Origin: Acidobacteriota bacterium
Lineage (GTDB): Bacteria > Acidobacteriota > Thermoanaerobaculia > Multivoradales > SZUA-115
Direction of reading: 5' to 3'
Assembly (NCBI GenBank): GCA_024277255.1
Contig: JAJRVQ010000073.1
Coordinates: 1 to 64,000 of the forward strand
DNA length: 64,000 nucleotides
In this document: piece by piece, positions 8,611 through 17,018 of the stretch
Layout: every line of letters starts with the position of its first letter
How positions within the stretch are numbered: the first letter of the stretch is position 1
Translations under genes and position numbers: made by a program
The notes under the pieces: model-generated
The model's input: the letters and a program-made list of their open reading frames with translations, nothing else
Told to the model about the DNA's origin: nothing
The model's database searches: none

Positions 8611-9591
8611 GTGAAGAAACCAGTTCACGTCGCCGTGACCGGGGCGGCCGGAAATATCGGTTACGCACTGACCTTTCGCATCGCCGCTGGCGATATGTTG
8701 GGTCCTGATCAGCCTGTGATTCTGCAACTCATCGAGATCCCGCCGGCGATGGATGCGCTCTCTGGAGTGGTCATGGAACTCAACGATTCGGCCTTCCCCT
8801 TGCTCGCCGGCACCGTCGCCACTTCCAGTCTTGAGGAAGGATTCGATGCTGCGGACTTTGCGCTGTTGGTCGGTGCACGGCCCCGCGGCGCCGGCATGGA
8901 GCGCAAGGATCTGTTAGGGGCCAACGGCAAGATCTTCGGCCCGCAGGGCAAGGCGATCAACGACCAAGCCTCGCCGGATGTGCGGGTGCTGGTGGTGGGC
9001 AATCCGGCCAACACCAATGCGCTGATCGCCGCCTCCAACGCGCCGCGGCTGGACAGGCGGCAATTCACCGCCATGACTCGCCTCGACCACAACCGTGCGA
9101 TCAGCCAGTTGGCGGAGAAGACGGCGCGCCACTCAACCGAGATTCAGCGCATGACGATCTGGGGCAACCACTCGTCGACGCAATACCCGGACATCAGCCA
9201 CGCCATCGTTGCCGGCCGTCCTGCCAGCGAGCTGGTGGACCAGGGCTGGTACCGCGACACCTTCATTCCGACGGTGCAGAAGCGGGGCGCGGCGATCATC
9301 AAGGCGCGCGGCGCCTCCTCGGCGGCGTCGGCGGCGTCGGCGGCGATGGACCATATCCGCACCTGGGTCAATGGCACGCCCGAGGGGGATTGGGTGAGCA
9401 TGGCGGTGGCCGCCGACGGCAGCTACGGAGTTGCCGAAGGGGTGATGTACTCCTACCCCTGCACCTGCCGGGACGGCCAATACTCGATCGTCCAAGATCT
9501 GGCGATCGACGACTTCAGCCGCGAGCGAATGGTCGCCACCGAGGGCGAGCTGCGCGAGGAACGCTCGGCGGTCGAAGAGCTGCTGGCTTAA
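8611..9591 (+). CDS. mdh: Malate dehydrogenase
   Basis: 326 residues, normal for the family. It oxidises malate to oxaloacetate with NAD(H) in the TCA cycle, in the cytoplasm. The N-terminal Rossmann motif is [22 protein letters not shown] and LDHNRA are typical of the cytosolic-type MDH group, and [10 protein letters not shown] contains the catalytic His. An AGGGAG ribosome-binding site at about 8599-8604 precedes the GTG start at 8611. A short [10 protein letters not shown] run near residue 235 is a local low-complexity expansion in the usual mobile region. The gene stands alone, with the divergent cytochrome operon behind it and a long-armed inverted repeat after it. Confidence 0.95.
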   Translation: MKKPVHVAVTGAAGNIGYALTFRIAAGDMLGPDQPVILQLIEIPPAMDALSGVVMELNDSAFPLLAGTVATSSLEEGFDAADFALLVGARPRGAGMERKDLLGANGKIFGPQGKAINDQASPDVRVLVVGNPANTNALIAASNAPRLDRRQFTAMTRLDHNRAISQLAEKTARHSTEIQRMTIWGNHSSTQYPDISHAIVAGRPASELVDQGWYRDTFIPTVQKRGAAIIKARGASSAASAASAAMDHIRTWVNGTPEGDWVSMAVAADGSYGVAEGVMYSYPCTCRDGQYSIVQDLAIDDFSRERMVATEGELREERSAVEELLA

Positions 9592-9619
9592 CTAGACAAC
9601 GCACGGCAGCGATCTTGTT

Positions 9620-9667
9620 CTACCGCTTCGCCGGCCAAGACGAAGTAGTCGAACCGCGAAGCGGTAG
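9620..9667. repeat. Inverted repeat downstream of mdh
   Basis: Perfect 11-bp arms (CTACCGCTTCG at 9620-9630, CGAAGCGGTAG at 9657-9667) around a 26-nt loop, 28 bases after the mdh stop. There is no T-run after the second arm, so if it ends transcription it is not a textbook intrinsic terminator. It may be a 3'-end stabilising structure or an operator. Confidence 0.5.
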
Positions 9668-9761
9668 GACGAAGTCGGAGCCGGGACCTTCCTTCGCGCC
9701 GACGAGGGTCTAGGCCGTTTGCCCCTTCCTGGGCTGCCGCCTGCCAGCGTAGGGTTTTCCT

Positions 9762-10604
9762 ATGCTGACTGAGCGAAGACATCAAGGTTGCACACAAGCA
9801 AGGATTGCCTCTAGCACCCCTGGTGAGCGCGGTCGGCGGGCCGGAAAGGTGGAGTCCTCGACCACGGGGGGGCCGTGGGCGAAACGGACAGTGGCACCTT
9901 TCCGGCCCACATTGGCTCCCGCGGTCTGGGCTTCGGTGAGCGGTTTACAGCGAGATGCCGCCAGCCACGAGCGGCGCTACTTGGAGATGATCCAGCAGTT
10001 GGAAGTCTGGCAGGGCCAGGCCAGCGTTGCCGGCTCGGAGCCGATTCGGATCTCGAGCTTCCTCTTGGCGCGCTGTCTCGGCATCGATAACCTGGCTGCC
10101 GGCATGATCGCCGCCGCTGCCTCTTTGCGCGACATCGGCAATCTGGGGGTACCGTCGGAGATTCTGCGCCAGCCTGGCCCGCTCAGCTCGCAGGAGTGGC
10201 GGCTGGTCCAGCGGCACACCATCGTCGGTGCGACCCTGCTCGGCGGTTCTGACTCGCCGATGATCAAAATGGCGTCGCAGCTGGCCCTGACCCACCATGA
10301 ACGGTGGGATGGTACCGGCTACCCGCGCGGTTTGAGCGGCGAGGAGATTCCCCTGGCGGCTCGGGTGCTCGCGCTGACGGACCAGTACGATGCACTGCGC
10401 GGCTGCCGGCCCCATCGCACGCCGCGAACCCACCGGCAGGCGTGCAAGGTTCTGCTTATCGGCGACGAGAGGACCTCTCCACGCCACTTCGATCGTGAGG
10501 TGCTCAAGGCTTTCGCCAAAATCCACCATGAGATCGAGAGCGTCTACGAGTCGCCCTCGACGAGAGCCCGAACGAATCAGGCGGAGAGGCAAGAGCCGGC
10601 GTAG
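9762..10604 (+). CDS. HD-GYP-type protein with degenerate HD motif
   Basis: 280 residues. The C-terminal two thirds align by eye with HD-GYP cyclic-di-GMP phosphodiesterases: VPSEILRQPGPLSSQEW, HHERWDGTGYPRGLSGEEIP and ARVLALTDQYDAL are all family landmarks. However, the HD pair that coordinates the catalytic metals reads LRDIGN instead of LHDIGK, and the usual upstream His is absent, so catalysis is doubtful; it may bind or sense c-di-GMP. The first 70 residues are not recognised and the true start could be later. A TAGGGT box sits six bases before the ATG, which fits a leaderless mRNA. The next gene encodes a GGDEF-EAL protein, in keeping with a c-di-GMP theme. Confidence 0.75.
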   Translation: MLTERRHQGCTQARIASSTPGERGRRAGKVESSTTGGPWAKRTVAPFRPTLAPAVWASVSGLQRDAASHERRYLEMIQQLEVWQGQASVAGSEPIRISSFLLARCLGIDNLAAGMIAAAASLRDIGNLGVPSEILRQPGPLSSQEWRLVQRHTIVGATLLGGSDSPMIKMASQLALTHHERWDGTGYPRGLSGEEIPLAARVLALTDQYDALRGCRPHRTPRTHRQACKVLLIGDERTSPRHFDREVLKAFAKIHHEIESVYESPSTRARTNQAERQEPA

Positions 10605-10761
10605 CCTCCCTCGCAAGTACCTGTCGAGTTGGAGCCGCAAGAAAAGCTAACGGAAGCGTCACGGATCGCTCCACGGTGTCAGCGGCGGTTGAAAGGGCCG
10701 CTTTGAGACGCTAAGGTGTCCCGGAGAAGCAGTTTCCCCTTTCTAGCCATAAGGGCCGCAT

Positions 10762-13700
10762 GTGTCCTGGCATCCTCCTACCTTCTTGTTCGAGAGAAAG
10801 TTGGCCCGCGCACTTTTTTCAACGCGCGCTCTAGATCTTGTCGGGCGCCTACCGCTGATTTTGTACTGCTTGGTGGCGGTTCTCGCACCCAGGTCGGCAA
10901 CAGCTCAGCGCCTGCAGACAGAGTGGCTGACCGAGTCGGACGGCCTGCCCAGCTCGATGATTCGAGGCTTGGCTCAGGATGTCAACGGACGGTTGTGGGT
11001 TCTGACCCGAGGTGGACTCGCCTCCTATGACGGTCGCCACATCGAAGCTCACGCGGAAGTCGCTGGGGTTGCGACCCGCGACCTGATGGTTCTGTCGCGC
11101 GATCAGCGCGGCGCGATCTGGGCGGCATCCTCCGACTTGCCGCCCAAGCTGGTCCACTTCGATGGTGAGCAGTGGACCGCCGTGCGATCGGCACGGGAGA
11201 CTCCCTGGCCGCAGGGTGAGCAGCTTACTTCGATAGCGGTTTCACTCGGCCGCAACGCCGATCAGGTGGTGGTCGGTACGACCCTCGGTTTCTATCTGCT
11301 GCGCGCGGGCCAGTGGATAACACTGGGTCTGGACGAGGGCTTCACCCCGGAGCCCGTCCAAGCGCTGGAAGCCTACGGTGAGGAGATCTTCGTCGCTGGG
11401 CCCGGTGGTTTGTGCATTCTTCATGCGGGCACGGTGGACTGCTCGCTCGGTGAGATTTCGCCACGCCTCTCAGAGCCCATCCGCGCACTTTCCATCGAGC
11501 GTTCCGAGCCGGAAGATGATCGCCTGTGGATGGTCGGGACGGATTGGATCGGTGTGCTCAACCTGGCTTCCCGGAGGTTGGAAGTCGTTCGTAGCGGCCT
11601 GCTAATTCCCTCCTCGGAAGGCGGTGCGGTGATCGGCGTCGATGCGCAGGACGGAGTCTTTTTCGGCTCGACGAGCCACGCCTGGCTGCTGGATCGATTG
11701 CAGGGCGATCAACTCTGGTTGGGGCCTGAGAGCGGTCTCACCGGGGGCGGCCTGACCGCCTTTCTCCTGGACCGCGAATCCAACGTCTGGCTCGGTTCGT
11801 TGCGTGGCCTGAACCGAATCGCCAGCCGGCGGTTCCTGTCCTATGGAATCGGCCAGGGTCTGCTCGAAGACGAGGTCACCGCAATCGCTGAGATCGCACC
11901 GGGGAGTCTGCTCCTCGGCCACAACCTTGGCCTGACCCTGCTTGAACCTGAGGCGGTGCACACCATCCCGATCCCGCATGTCCAAGGAGAGCCGGGGACC
12001 GAGTCGCGGGTGATGCAAATCGCGGTCGGACCCGGTGGAGAGGTGGTCATTGCGGCGGTCAGCCGCGGGGTTGGACGGCTTCTGCCTTCACGAGAACTGG
12101 TCTGGAACGGTGCCGGCGAAGGGCTGCCGGAGAAAGTGTACTCCGTCCAGTTCGACCCTACCGGGCGCCTCCTGGTCGCCGCCGGGACGCAAGGAGCGTG
12201 GGTGCGGGAGGACGGCCGATTCAGTCAGCTCGATCTCGGCGGGTATTGGCCCAGCTACGTTCGTCGGGTGGTGGTCCTGCCCTCCGGGGCCGTCTACTTG
12301 GCCACCACGGAGGGAGTCTTCTGGAGTGACGGTGGTGAGTGGCGTCAGGCCTTCGCGCCGCAGGGCGAAAAGGGCGCCAACGACGTCTTCGATGTGCTTC
12401 AGGATCGCTCCGGGCGGGTGCTGGTAGGCACCATGGTGGGCCTCTTTCGAGTCGACGGGGATCGCCTGGTGGCGCAGGAGCTGGGTGAGTCGACCCTAGA
12501 GCGACCGATATACCAGCTGCTCGAAGACCGGGCCGGAACTCTCTGGCTCGGTACCGACAATGGCGCTTTCCTCTGGGACGGAGACCATCTGCGCCACCGA
12601 ACGGTTACCCATGGTCTCGCCGGCCGCGAGACCAACCGTTGTGCCAGCCTGGTGGATAGCCAAGGGCGAGTGTGGATCGGCACCGAGAGCGGCGTTTCCG
12701 TCTATCGTGCTCGTCTCGACGATAACCGGGCGATGGTTCCGCCCATCGCCGAGATCAGTGCCATCGAAGTAGGAAACCAGCAATACCCGGTCGATCAGCG
12801 CATCGAGTTGGAGCCGGGTGACAACGACCTCTTCTTTCGCGTTGCGGGCGTCTCGCTGAACCACGACTCACAGTTGCTGATGAAGTATTTCTTGGAGGGC
12901 TACGACGAAGAGTGGCTGGGCCCGCAACCGCTGACCTCGGCGCCGATTCGCTACACCAACCTGCACCCGAGGAGCTACCGCTTCCACTTTCGCGTCGGCC
13001 GAGGCGATGGAACGTGGAGCGCCAATCGCCGATCGGGTTCGATCGGTGTCGCCCAGCCGCTGTGGCAGAAGCCATGGCTGCAAGGGATGGGTCTCCTGCT
13101 GCTGGCGGCCGTGGCTCTGGCGCTCTACCGCTTTGATATCGCCAAGCGTCGAGCGGCTCTGCGCGATCCGTTGACCGGTTTGCCCAACAGAGTCTTGTTC
13201 ACCCAGCGGCTGCGCGTCGCTTTGGAGCGCAAAGGCCGGGCGGGAGAGCCGGGTTTCGCCGTGCTTTTCTTGGATCTCGATCGCTTCAAGAACATCAACG
13301 ACAGCCTTGGCCATGCCGCGGGCGATGAGCTGTTGGCTGAGATCGCTCGCCGTTTGACCGGCTGCGTGCAGTCCAATGACACCGTTTCGCGGCTGGGAGG
13401 CGATGAGTTCACCGTCTTGCTCGACGGCATTCGCCGCGGCGAGGACGTGGGCTCTATCGCCCAGCGCTTGCAGCGCGCCTTCGAAGCCCCTTTTCGTCTT
13501 CGTGGCCACGATGTGTTCGCCGGGGCCAGTATGGGGATTGCGTTGGGTTCGCCGCGCTACACCCTGCCCGAAGAGGTGCTGCGCGACGCCGACACGGCGA
13601 TGTATCGGGCCAAGGAGCATGGTGGTGGGCGTTATGAGTTCTTCGATCCCAGCATGCATGAGAAAGCGATCGTCTTGCTGCGCTTGGAGACCGACCTGCG

Positions 13701-14454
13701 CCGTGCCCTCGAGCGCGGCGAATTGCGCCTCTACTACCAACCGGTAGTCCGTCTCGATTCCGGGGAGCAGGTCGGCTGCGAGGCGTTACTGCGCTGGCAG
13801 CATCCCGAACGCGGCCTTCTGGCGCCGCAGGCCTTCCTCGAAGTCGCCGAAGAGACGGGATTGATCTTGCCCATCGGCGAGTGGGTCTTGCGCGAGGCCT
13901 GTGCGCAGCTGGCGGCTTGGAGGCGGGCAGGAGCGCTACCGAAGCGCTTTACCCTAGCGGTCAACGTCTCGCCCAAGCAGCTGGCGCGGCCTGATCTGGC
14001 GGAACGCATCGCGCAGATCTTGCGCGTTGCCGGCTGGTCGGGAATGGATCTGACCTTGGAGATCACCGAAAGCTCCTTGATGAGCGGTCCCGATTCGCTC
14101 AAGTGGCTGCTCAAGCGCTGTCGCGACATCGGCGTCTCCTTCTCGATCGACGACTTCGGCACCGGCCATTCCTCGCTCAGCTACCTGCAAAACTTCCCGG
14201 TGCAAGCGCTCAAGATCGATCGCAGCTTCGTCGCCAGGATGGGTACCAACCCGGCGAGCGTCGAGATCGTACGCACCATCGTCGACCTGGGCCGAAACCT
14301 CGGTCTGGAAGTAGTCGCCGAAGGGGTAGAAACCGCCAGGCAAGCGGCCTACCTAAGAGCCATCGGCTGCAACCTGGCTCAGGGCTACCTCTTCTCCGGC
14401 CCGATCCCGGCGGCGAGTTTGATTCAGTACATCACGGTTCCTAAGGCCATCTGA
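10762..14454 (+). CDS. Reg_prop beta-propeller / GGDEF-EAL sensor protein
   Basis: 1230 residues. N-terminal hydrophobic signal (about 20-48, ending ATAQ), then a long periplasmic section of two-component-regulator propeller repeats (signature GLPSSMIRGLAQDVNGRLWV and repeated LWLGT-like blades, about 50-650), then a Y_Y_Y domain (YFLEGYDEEW, YTNLHPRSYRF). One transmembrane helix follows (about 774-792, MGLLLLAAVALALY). The cytoplasmic GGDEF domain has RDPLTGLPNR and an intact GGDEF. The EAL domain has intact EALLRW and IDDFGTGHSSLSYL with LKIDRSF. It should make and/or degrade c-di-GMP in response to a periplasmic signal. Reg_prop/Y_Y_Y sensors usually carry histidine kinases, so the GGDEF-EAL output is less common. 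The start is a GTG; a nearby alternative is possible. Confidence 0.9.
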   Translation: MSWHPPTFLFERKLARALFSTRALDLVGRLPLILYCLVAVLAPRSATAQRLQTEWLTESDGLPSSMIRGLAQDVNGRLWVLTRGGLASYDGRHIEAHAEVAGVATRDLMVLSRDQRGAIWAASSDLPPKLVHFDGEQWTAVRSARETPWPQGEQLTSIAVSLGRNADQVVVGTTLGFYLLRAGQWITLGLDEGFTPEPVQALEAYGEEIFVAGPGGLCILHAGTVDCSLGEISPRLSEPIRALSIERSEPEDDRLWMVGTDWIGVLNLASRRLEVVRSGLLIPSSEGGAVIGVDAQDGVFFGSTSHAWLLDRLQGDQLWLGPESGLTGGGLTAFLLDRESNVWLGSLRGLNRIASRRFLSYGIGQGLLEDEVTAIAEIAPGSLLLGHNLGLTLLEPEAVHTIPIPHVQGEPGTESRVMQIAVGPGGEVVIAAVSRGVGRLLPSRELVWNGAGEGLPEKVYSVQFDPTGRLLVAAGTQGAWVREDGRFSQLDLGGYWPSYVRRVVVLPSGAVYLATTEGVFWSDGGEWRQAFAPQGEKGANDVFDVLQDRSGRVLVGTMVGLFRVDGDRLVAQELGESTLERPIYQLLEDRAGTLWLGTDNGAFLWDGDHLRHRTVTHGLAGRETNRCASLVDSQGRVWIGTESGVSVYRARLDDNRAMVPPIAEISAIEVGNQQYPVDQRIELEPGDNDLFFRVAGVSLNHDSQLLMKYFLEGYDEEWLGPQPLTSAPIRYTNLHPRSYRFHFRVGRGDGTWSANRRSGSIGVAQPLWQKPWLQGMGLLLLAAVALALYRFDIAKRRAALRDPLTGLPNRVLFTQRLRVALERKGRAGEPGFAVLFLDLDRFKNINDSLGHAAGDELLAEIARRLTGCVQSNDTVSRLGGDEFTVLLDGIRRGEDVGSIAQRLQRAFEAPFRLRGHDVFAGASMGIALGSPRYTLPEEVLRDADTAMYRAKEHGGGRYEFFDPSMHEKAIVLLRLETDLRRALERGELRLYYQPVVRLDSGEQVGCEALLRWQHPERGLLAPQAFLEVAEETGLILPIGEWVLREACAQLAAWRRAGALPKRFTLAVNVSPKQLARPDLAERIAQILRVAGWSGMDLTLEITESSLMSGPDSLKWLLKRCRDIGVSFSIDDFGTGHSSLSYLQNFPVQALKIDRSFVARMGTNPASVEIVRTIVDLGRNLGLEVVAEGVETARQAAYLRAIGCNLAQGYLFSGPIPAASLIQYITVPKAI

Positions 14455-14900
14455 GACCGGGAACAGAGGCTCCCGGCTCCTCGTCCCCGCGGCACTCCCC
14501 GGTCGCCCGCGTGGGCAGGATGGTTGCCCTACGAGTCGGCCCGCTACGGGCGCCCGCGCAACTCGCGGCTGCGCCGCTCAGACAATCACGGGCGCTTCTC
14601 CTCCGCGAGCCGATCGGTGCCCGGCGTGGCCTCCTGCCCGCGGGTTCAGGGTCGCTTCAGCGGGAACTCGTCACTGGGCGTTGATTGACACCTCGCTCGC
14701 GATTCGCGCGATCTTGCTTCGATCTTGCTCCAACCACATCGAGCTCGCCGCTTCGCGTCTTGTGGGGGCACGTTCTCGGGAACAGGGTGCGAGCCGTCAG
14801 GCGAGCCCGGCCGTTTAGGCCGGACTTCTCGGGGGTGAGCCGCAAGAACCGCGTTTCTTGCGGCGAGGGGGGCTTGGAGAAAGCCCCCCATAAACAACAC
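14455..14900. other. Non-coding region between convergent genes, repeat-rich
   Basis: No convincing gene. A CCGGGA/TCCCGG hairpin (14457-14476) lies three bases past the preceding stop and may help end transcription. At 14641-14680 is one copy of a sequence whose reverse complement recurs near 43407-43440. The multi-hairpin repeat listed separately occupies 14791-14889. Confidence 0.5.
14791..14889 (+). repeat. Dispersed multi-hairpin repeat, copy A
   Basis: Begins GAGCCGTCAGGCGAGCCCGG, then three hairpins: CCGGCC/GGCCGG (14807-14823), a perfect 10-bp GCCGCAAGAA/TTCTTGCGGC stem (14839-14864) with loop CCGCGT, and GGGGGGCTT/AAGCCCCCC (14867-14889) with loop GGAGA. The first 45 bases are nearly identical to copy B at 37265, while the second stem differs in sequence but keeps its pairing. 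It lies between two convergent genes. Confidence 0.7.
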
Positions 14901-14940
14901 CTCCTCAGGTATTTCCACTTAAGTGGAAATACCTGAGGAG
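14901..14940. repeat. Perfect 40-bp palindrome
   Basis: Every base from 14901 to 14920 is the complement of its mirror base in 14921-14940, with no spacer; the centre is CCACTTAAGTGG. It covers the last twelve codons (including the stop) of the minus-strand XRE gene, so both strands read the same final peptide LLRYFHLSGNT. It abuts repeat copy A. Confidence 0.85.
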
Positions 14941-15333
14941 CTTATGGAAGCCACCTAGCATCTCGGTTAGGGCTTCCTCTTTGAGCGGGGGTAGCGCCTC
15001 TTGCATGCCCAGAGCGCGGTAGATGTCGACATCGCTGGCGTTGCTGAAGGCGGGGTCGGTTTCGGCGGTGACGGTTCCCGAGCGTTGGTCGAAGCGCACC
15101 AGAGGGGTTCGCTCGTTGACGATCTGGAGCGCGTTGAACAGGTCGGCCAAGTCGACATGAAGAGCGCCCAGGATCTTCTCCAGGGTGTCGATAGACGGTT
15201 TCTGTTTGCCCGTCTCGTAGGCGGAGAGCATGGCTTTGGTGACCCCCGCGTCATCCGCGACTTGGTACTGTTTCTTGCCTTGCTTGTCGCGAATCCAGCG
15301 TAACGCTTTGCCTAGGCCATGGAAAGAAGACAT
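14905..15333 (-). CDS. XRE-family helix-turn-helix regulator (paralogue 1)
   Basis: 142 residues. An N-terminal Cro/C1-type HTH (about 6-65) contains QYQVADDAGVTKAMLSAYE as the recognition region and KPSIDTLEKILGALHVDL. The remainder is a variable region ending in a short segment (TEMLGGFHKLLRYFHLSGNT) that is similar in position to the ends of the two neighbouring paralogues. All three begin with a similar FxxLxxALRxxR sequence. The last codons fall inside a perfect palindrome, so the natural C-terminus may have been changed by insertion or duplication. Probably a DNA-binding repressor; target unknown. Confidence 0.8.
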   Translation of the reverse strand: MSSFHGLGKALRWIRDKQGKKQYQVADDAGVTKAMLSAYETGKQKPSIDTLEKILGALHVDLADLFNALQIVNERTPLVRFDQRSGTVTAETDPAFSNASDVDIYRALGMQEALPPLKEEALTEMLGGFHKLLRYFHLSGNT

Positions 15334-15431
15334 GACGGCACTCTACAGAGGATCGCGCTTCGTCGCAACCTGTAAGTCCTTTGGTATCAAAATTTTACGC
15401 CTAGAGACGAATTCCTGGAAAAGAGTATTTT

Positions 15432-15526
15432 GACCCTGTTCGGGGGTCCAAAGAGAGGTTATTTTTCCCTAACAAGAAATTATTTCTTCTATTTGGCCCT
15501 ATTGGTACCCTGTTGAGGGTCTTTTT
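15432..15526. promoter_or_regulatory. AT-rich upstream region with repeated ACCCTGTT motifs
   Basis: Two related inverted repeats: GACCC-tgttcgg-GGGTC (15432-15448) and ACCCT-gttg-AGGGT followed by CTTTTT (15507-15526). They lie in an unusually AT-rich stretch between two XRE genes. They could be operator half-sites for these regulators, or a weak plus-strand terminator. The sequence alone does not decide. Confidence 0.3.
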
Positions 15527-15555
15527 CATTGCCGCCACTGTGCGTCAATCGGCGT

Positions 15556-16089
15556 CTACTCGCCAGCGGAAGTCCGGGTCAGGTCGTTGGTTGATGTCGT
15601 CGGCCGAGTGGCAGCGGTCGTGTGCAGAAGACGCAGCCAGGTGAGAAACCCTTGGAGCATTTGGGACAGAGCCTGCTCCTGCTCGGTGGGGAGGCGGTGG
15701 GCAAGGTCGAGCCACGAGTAGAGATCGAGAGTGGCCTCTTCTTGGGAAGCCTTTCGGCCGCTCGACGGTGGCGCAGAGGGGGCCGCCTTCGTCGCAGGGC
15801 GAGGGGGCACCCCCTTGCCGAGGGAGCTGCTCGCTTCGAGCTCGATCTCTTCGCTCGCCTCCGGCTGCTGGCGTACCGCCTCCAGCACCTGGAACAGATC
15901 CGGCAGATCCACGCCAAGAGCGTCAAGGATTTTATCCAGCGTGCGTAACGAGGGCTGGCGTTTCCCCTGCTCGTAGGAGCAGAGCATCGCTTGCGTGATG
16001 CCGGCGGTTCGTGCCACCTCGCACTGCTTACGCCGATGCTGCAATCGCAGCCAGCGCAGTGCTCGGTCGAGACCATGGAAGATAGGCAT
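15556..16089 (-). CDS. XRE-family helix-turn-helix regulator (paralogue 2)
   Basis: 177 residues from the ATG at 16089 (MPIFHGLDRALRWLR). The open frame extends upstream to 16455 but that part overlaps the next XRE gene and has unnatural composition, so I reject it. HTH at about 5-60 (KQCEVARTAGITQAMLCSYE, SLRTLDKILDALGVDLPDL). A Pro/Ala/Ser-rich linker (about 85-120) leads to a C-terminal helix (EQALSQMLQGFLTWLRLL) in the same position as LTEMLGGFHKLLRYF in paralogue 1. Probably a sequence-specific repressor; the conserved C-terminal helix may serve dimerisation or ligand response. Confidence 0.8.
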   Translation of the reverse strand: MPIFHGLDRALRWLRLQHRRKQCEVARTAGITQAMLCSYEQGKRQPSLRTLDKILDALGVDLPDLFQVLEAVRQQPEASEEIELEASSSLGKGVPPRPATKAAPSAPPSSGRKASQEEATLDLYSWLDLAHRLPTEQEQALSQMLQGFLTWLRLLHTTAATRPTTSTNDLTRTSAGE

Positions 16090-16160
16090 AGGGTGATTTC
16101 TCACCCCCCGCGCTGTGGATGATCGTAGAGGATCTATCGCCGGGGCGCAAGAGGGGAGGG

Positions 16161-16652
16161 TCATTCTCGATGGGTGGTTCCTTCGTCGGACGGGGCGCCG
16201 GTAGGTGTGGAGCCGGTGAAGGGCATCCGGCTGGAGCGGGCTACGGATTCGAAAACGAAGCGATTGATCTGCAACAGGCCATGGACGATCTCCGAGTAGC
16301 CTTCCTCCAGTGCACGGGGTAGAGCGGAGGCAAGGCCGGATCCGCCGGTCAGCTCTTCGGTCGAAGCAGTGACCGCCGCTCGCCAAGCCGGTCGTTGCCC
16401 GGTGGTGGGGCGCTCGCCGCCCAACTGCCGTTGATTGACCTGATGCAGGGCCCACTCGAGATCGGCCAGGGAGGCGCCGATGCCGTCGAGAACTTTGTCG
16501 AGAGTTGCGATCTCGGGAGTGGTACGACCGTTCTCGTAGGAGGAGAGCATCGGTGCCGTCACCCCCGCGGTCTTGGCCACCTCCTTCTGGCTGAGACCGC
16601 GCGCGTCGCGAAGACGGCGCAGCGCGCTGCCGAGGTTGTCGAATACAGTCAC
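16161..16652 (-). CDS. XRE-family helix-turn-helix regulator (paralogue 3)
   Basis: 163 residues. The N-terminal HTH starts MTVFDNLGSALRRLRDARG and contains LSQKEVAKTAGVTAPMLSSY, followed by ATLDKVLDGIGASLADLEWA. It is clearly related to the two XRE genes downstream on the same strand (72 and 222 bases between genes). The C-terminal part has an equivalent helix (EEGYSEIVHGLLQINRFVF) and a polar tail. Three diverged copies in a row suggest local duplication. No target or partner gene can be read from the context. The 366 bases upstream carry the promoter and no gene. Confidence 0.8.
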   Translation of the reverse strand: MTVFDNLGSALRRLRDARGLSQKEVAKTAGVTAPMLSSYENGRTTPEIATLDKVLDGIGASLADLEWALHQVNQRQLGGERPTTGQRPAWRAAVTASTEELTGGSGLASALPRALEEGYSEIVHGLLQINRFVFESVARSSRMPFTGSTPTGAPSDEGTTHRE

Positions 16653-17018
16653 GGCTCAGAATGTATAGACGGTGGCCCCTTTGCGCAATGTAAGCCGTTA
16701 GCTATCAGTTCTTTACGTCGCCCGGTAAGCCTTGCGCAAGAGGGTATTTACCTTCGTTGAGGGGCAAGAACCCAGAACTCCGCGCTATCCCTCGGGAGCA
16801 CTCTTTTCGCTTTTCCGGAAATGGCGCGGCTACGGGGCGGGGGTCGCCAGGGGCAAATTGGGCGGGAATTGGAGCCGGTCGGCCAGCCGGCAGCGCGAGC
16901 GGCGGGCAATGGCCGGTGACCCCGTGGTGAAACGACAGCGCGCGGCTGAAAGCAGGATGCATGAAAAAGCCCCCGCGGGGCGGGGGCGAAAACAGACGAA
17001 GCACGGAGGAAGGGTCGG
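16653..17018. other. Intergenic region before XRE paralogue 3
   Basis: 366 bases between the XRE promoter side and the end of the propeller protein gene. The part near 16660-16780 is AT-richer and should hold the XRE promoter; motifs such as TTTACGTCG near the start are only suggestive. The part near 16960-16990 is the terminator listed separately. Open frames here look like chance. Confidence 0.4.
16964..16987 (-). terminator. Intrinsic terminator of the propeller protein gene
   Basis: Read on the minus strand: GCCCCCG, a 5-nt loop, CGGGGGC, then TTTTT. It lies 31 bases after the stop of the 17019-20129 gene. Strong stem plus U-tract is the textbook arrangement. Confidence 0.85.

Noticed and set aside
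8129-8727. Open frames in the mdh leader region
   Set aside because: No homology features, no ribosome-binding sites, and they overlap conserved-looking hairpins and the mdh start.
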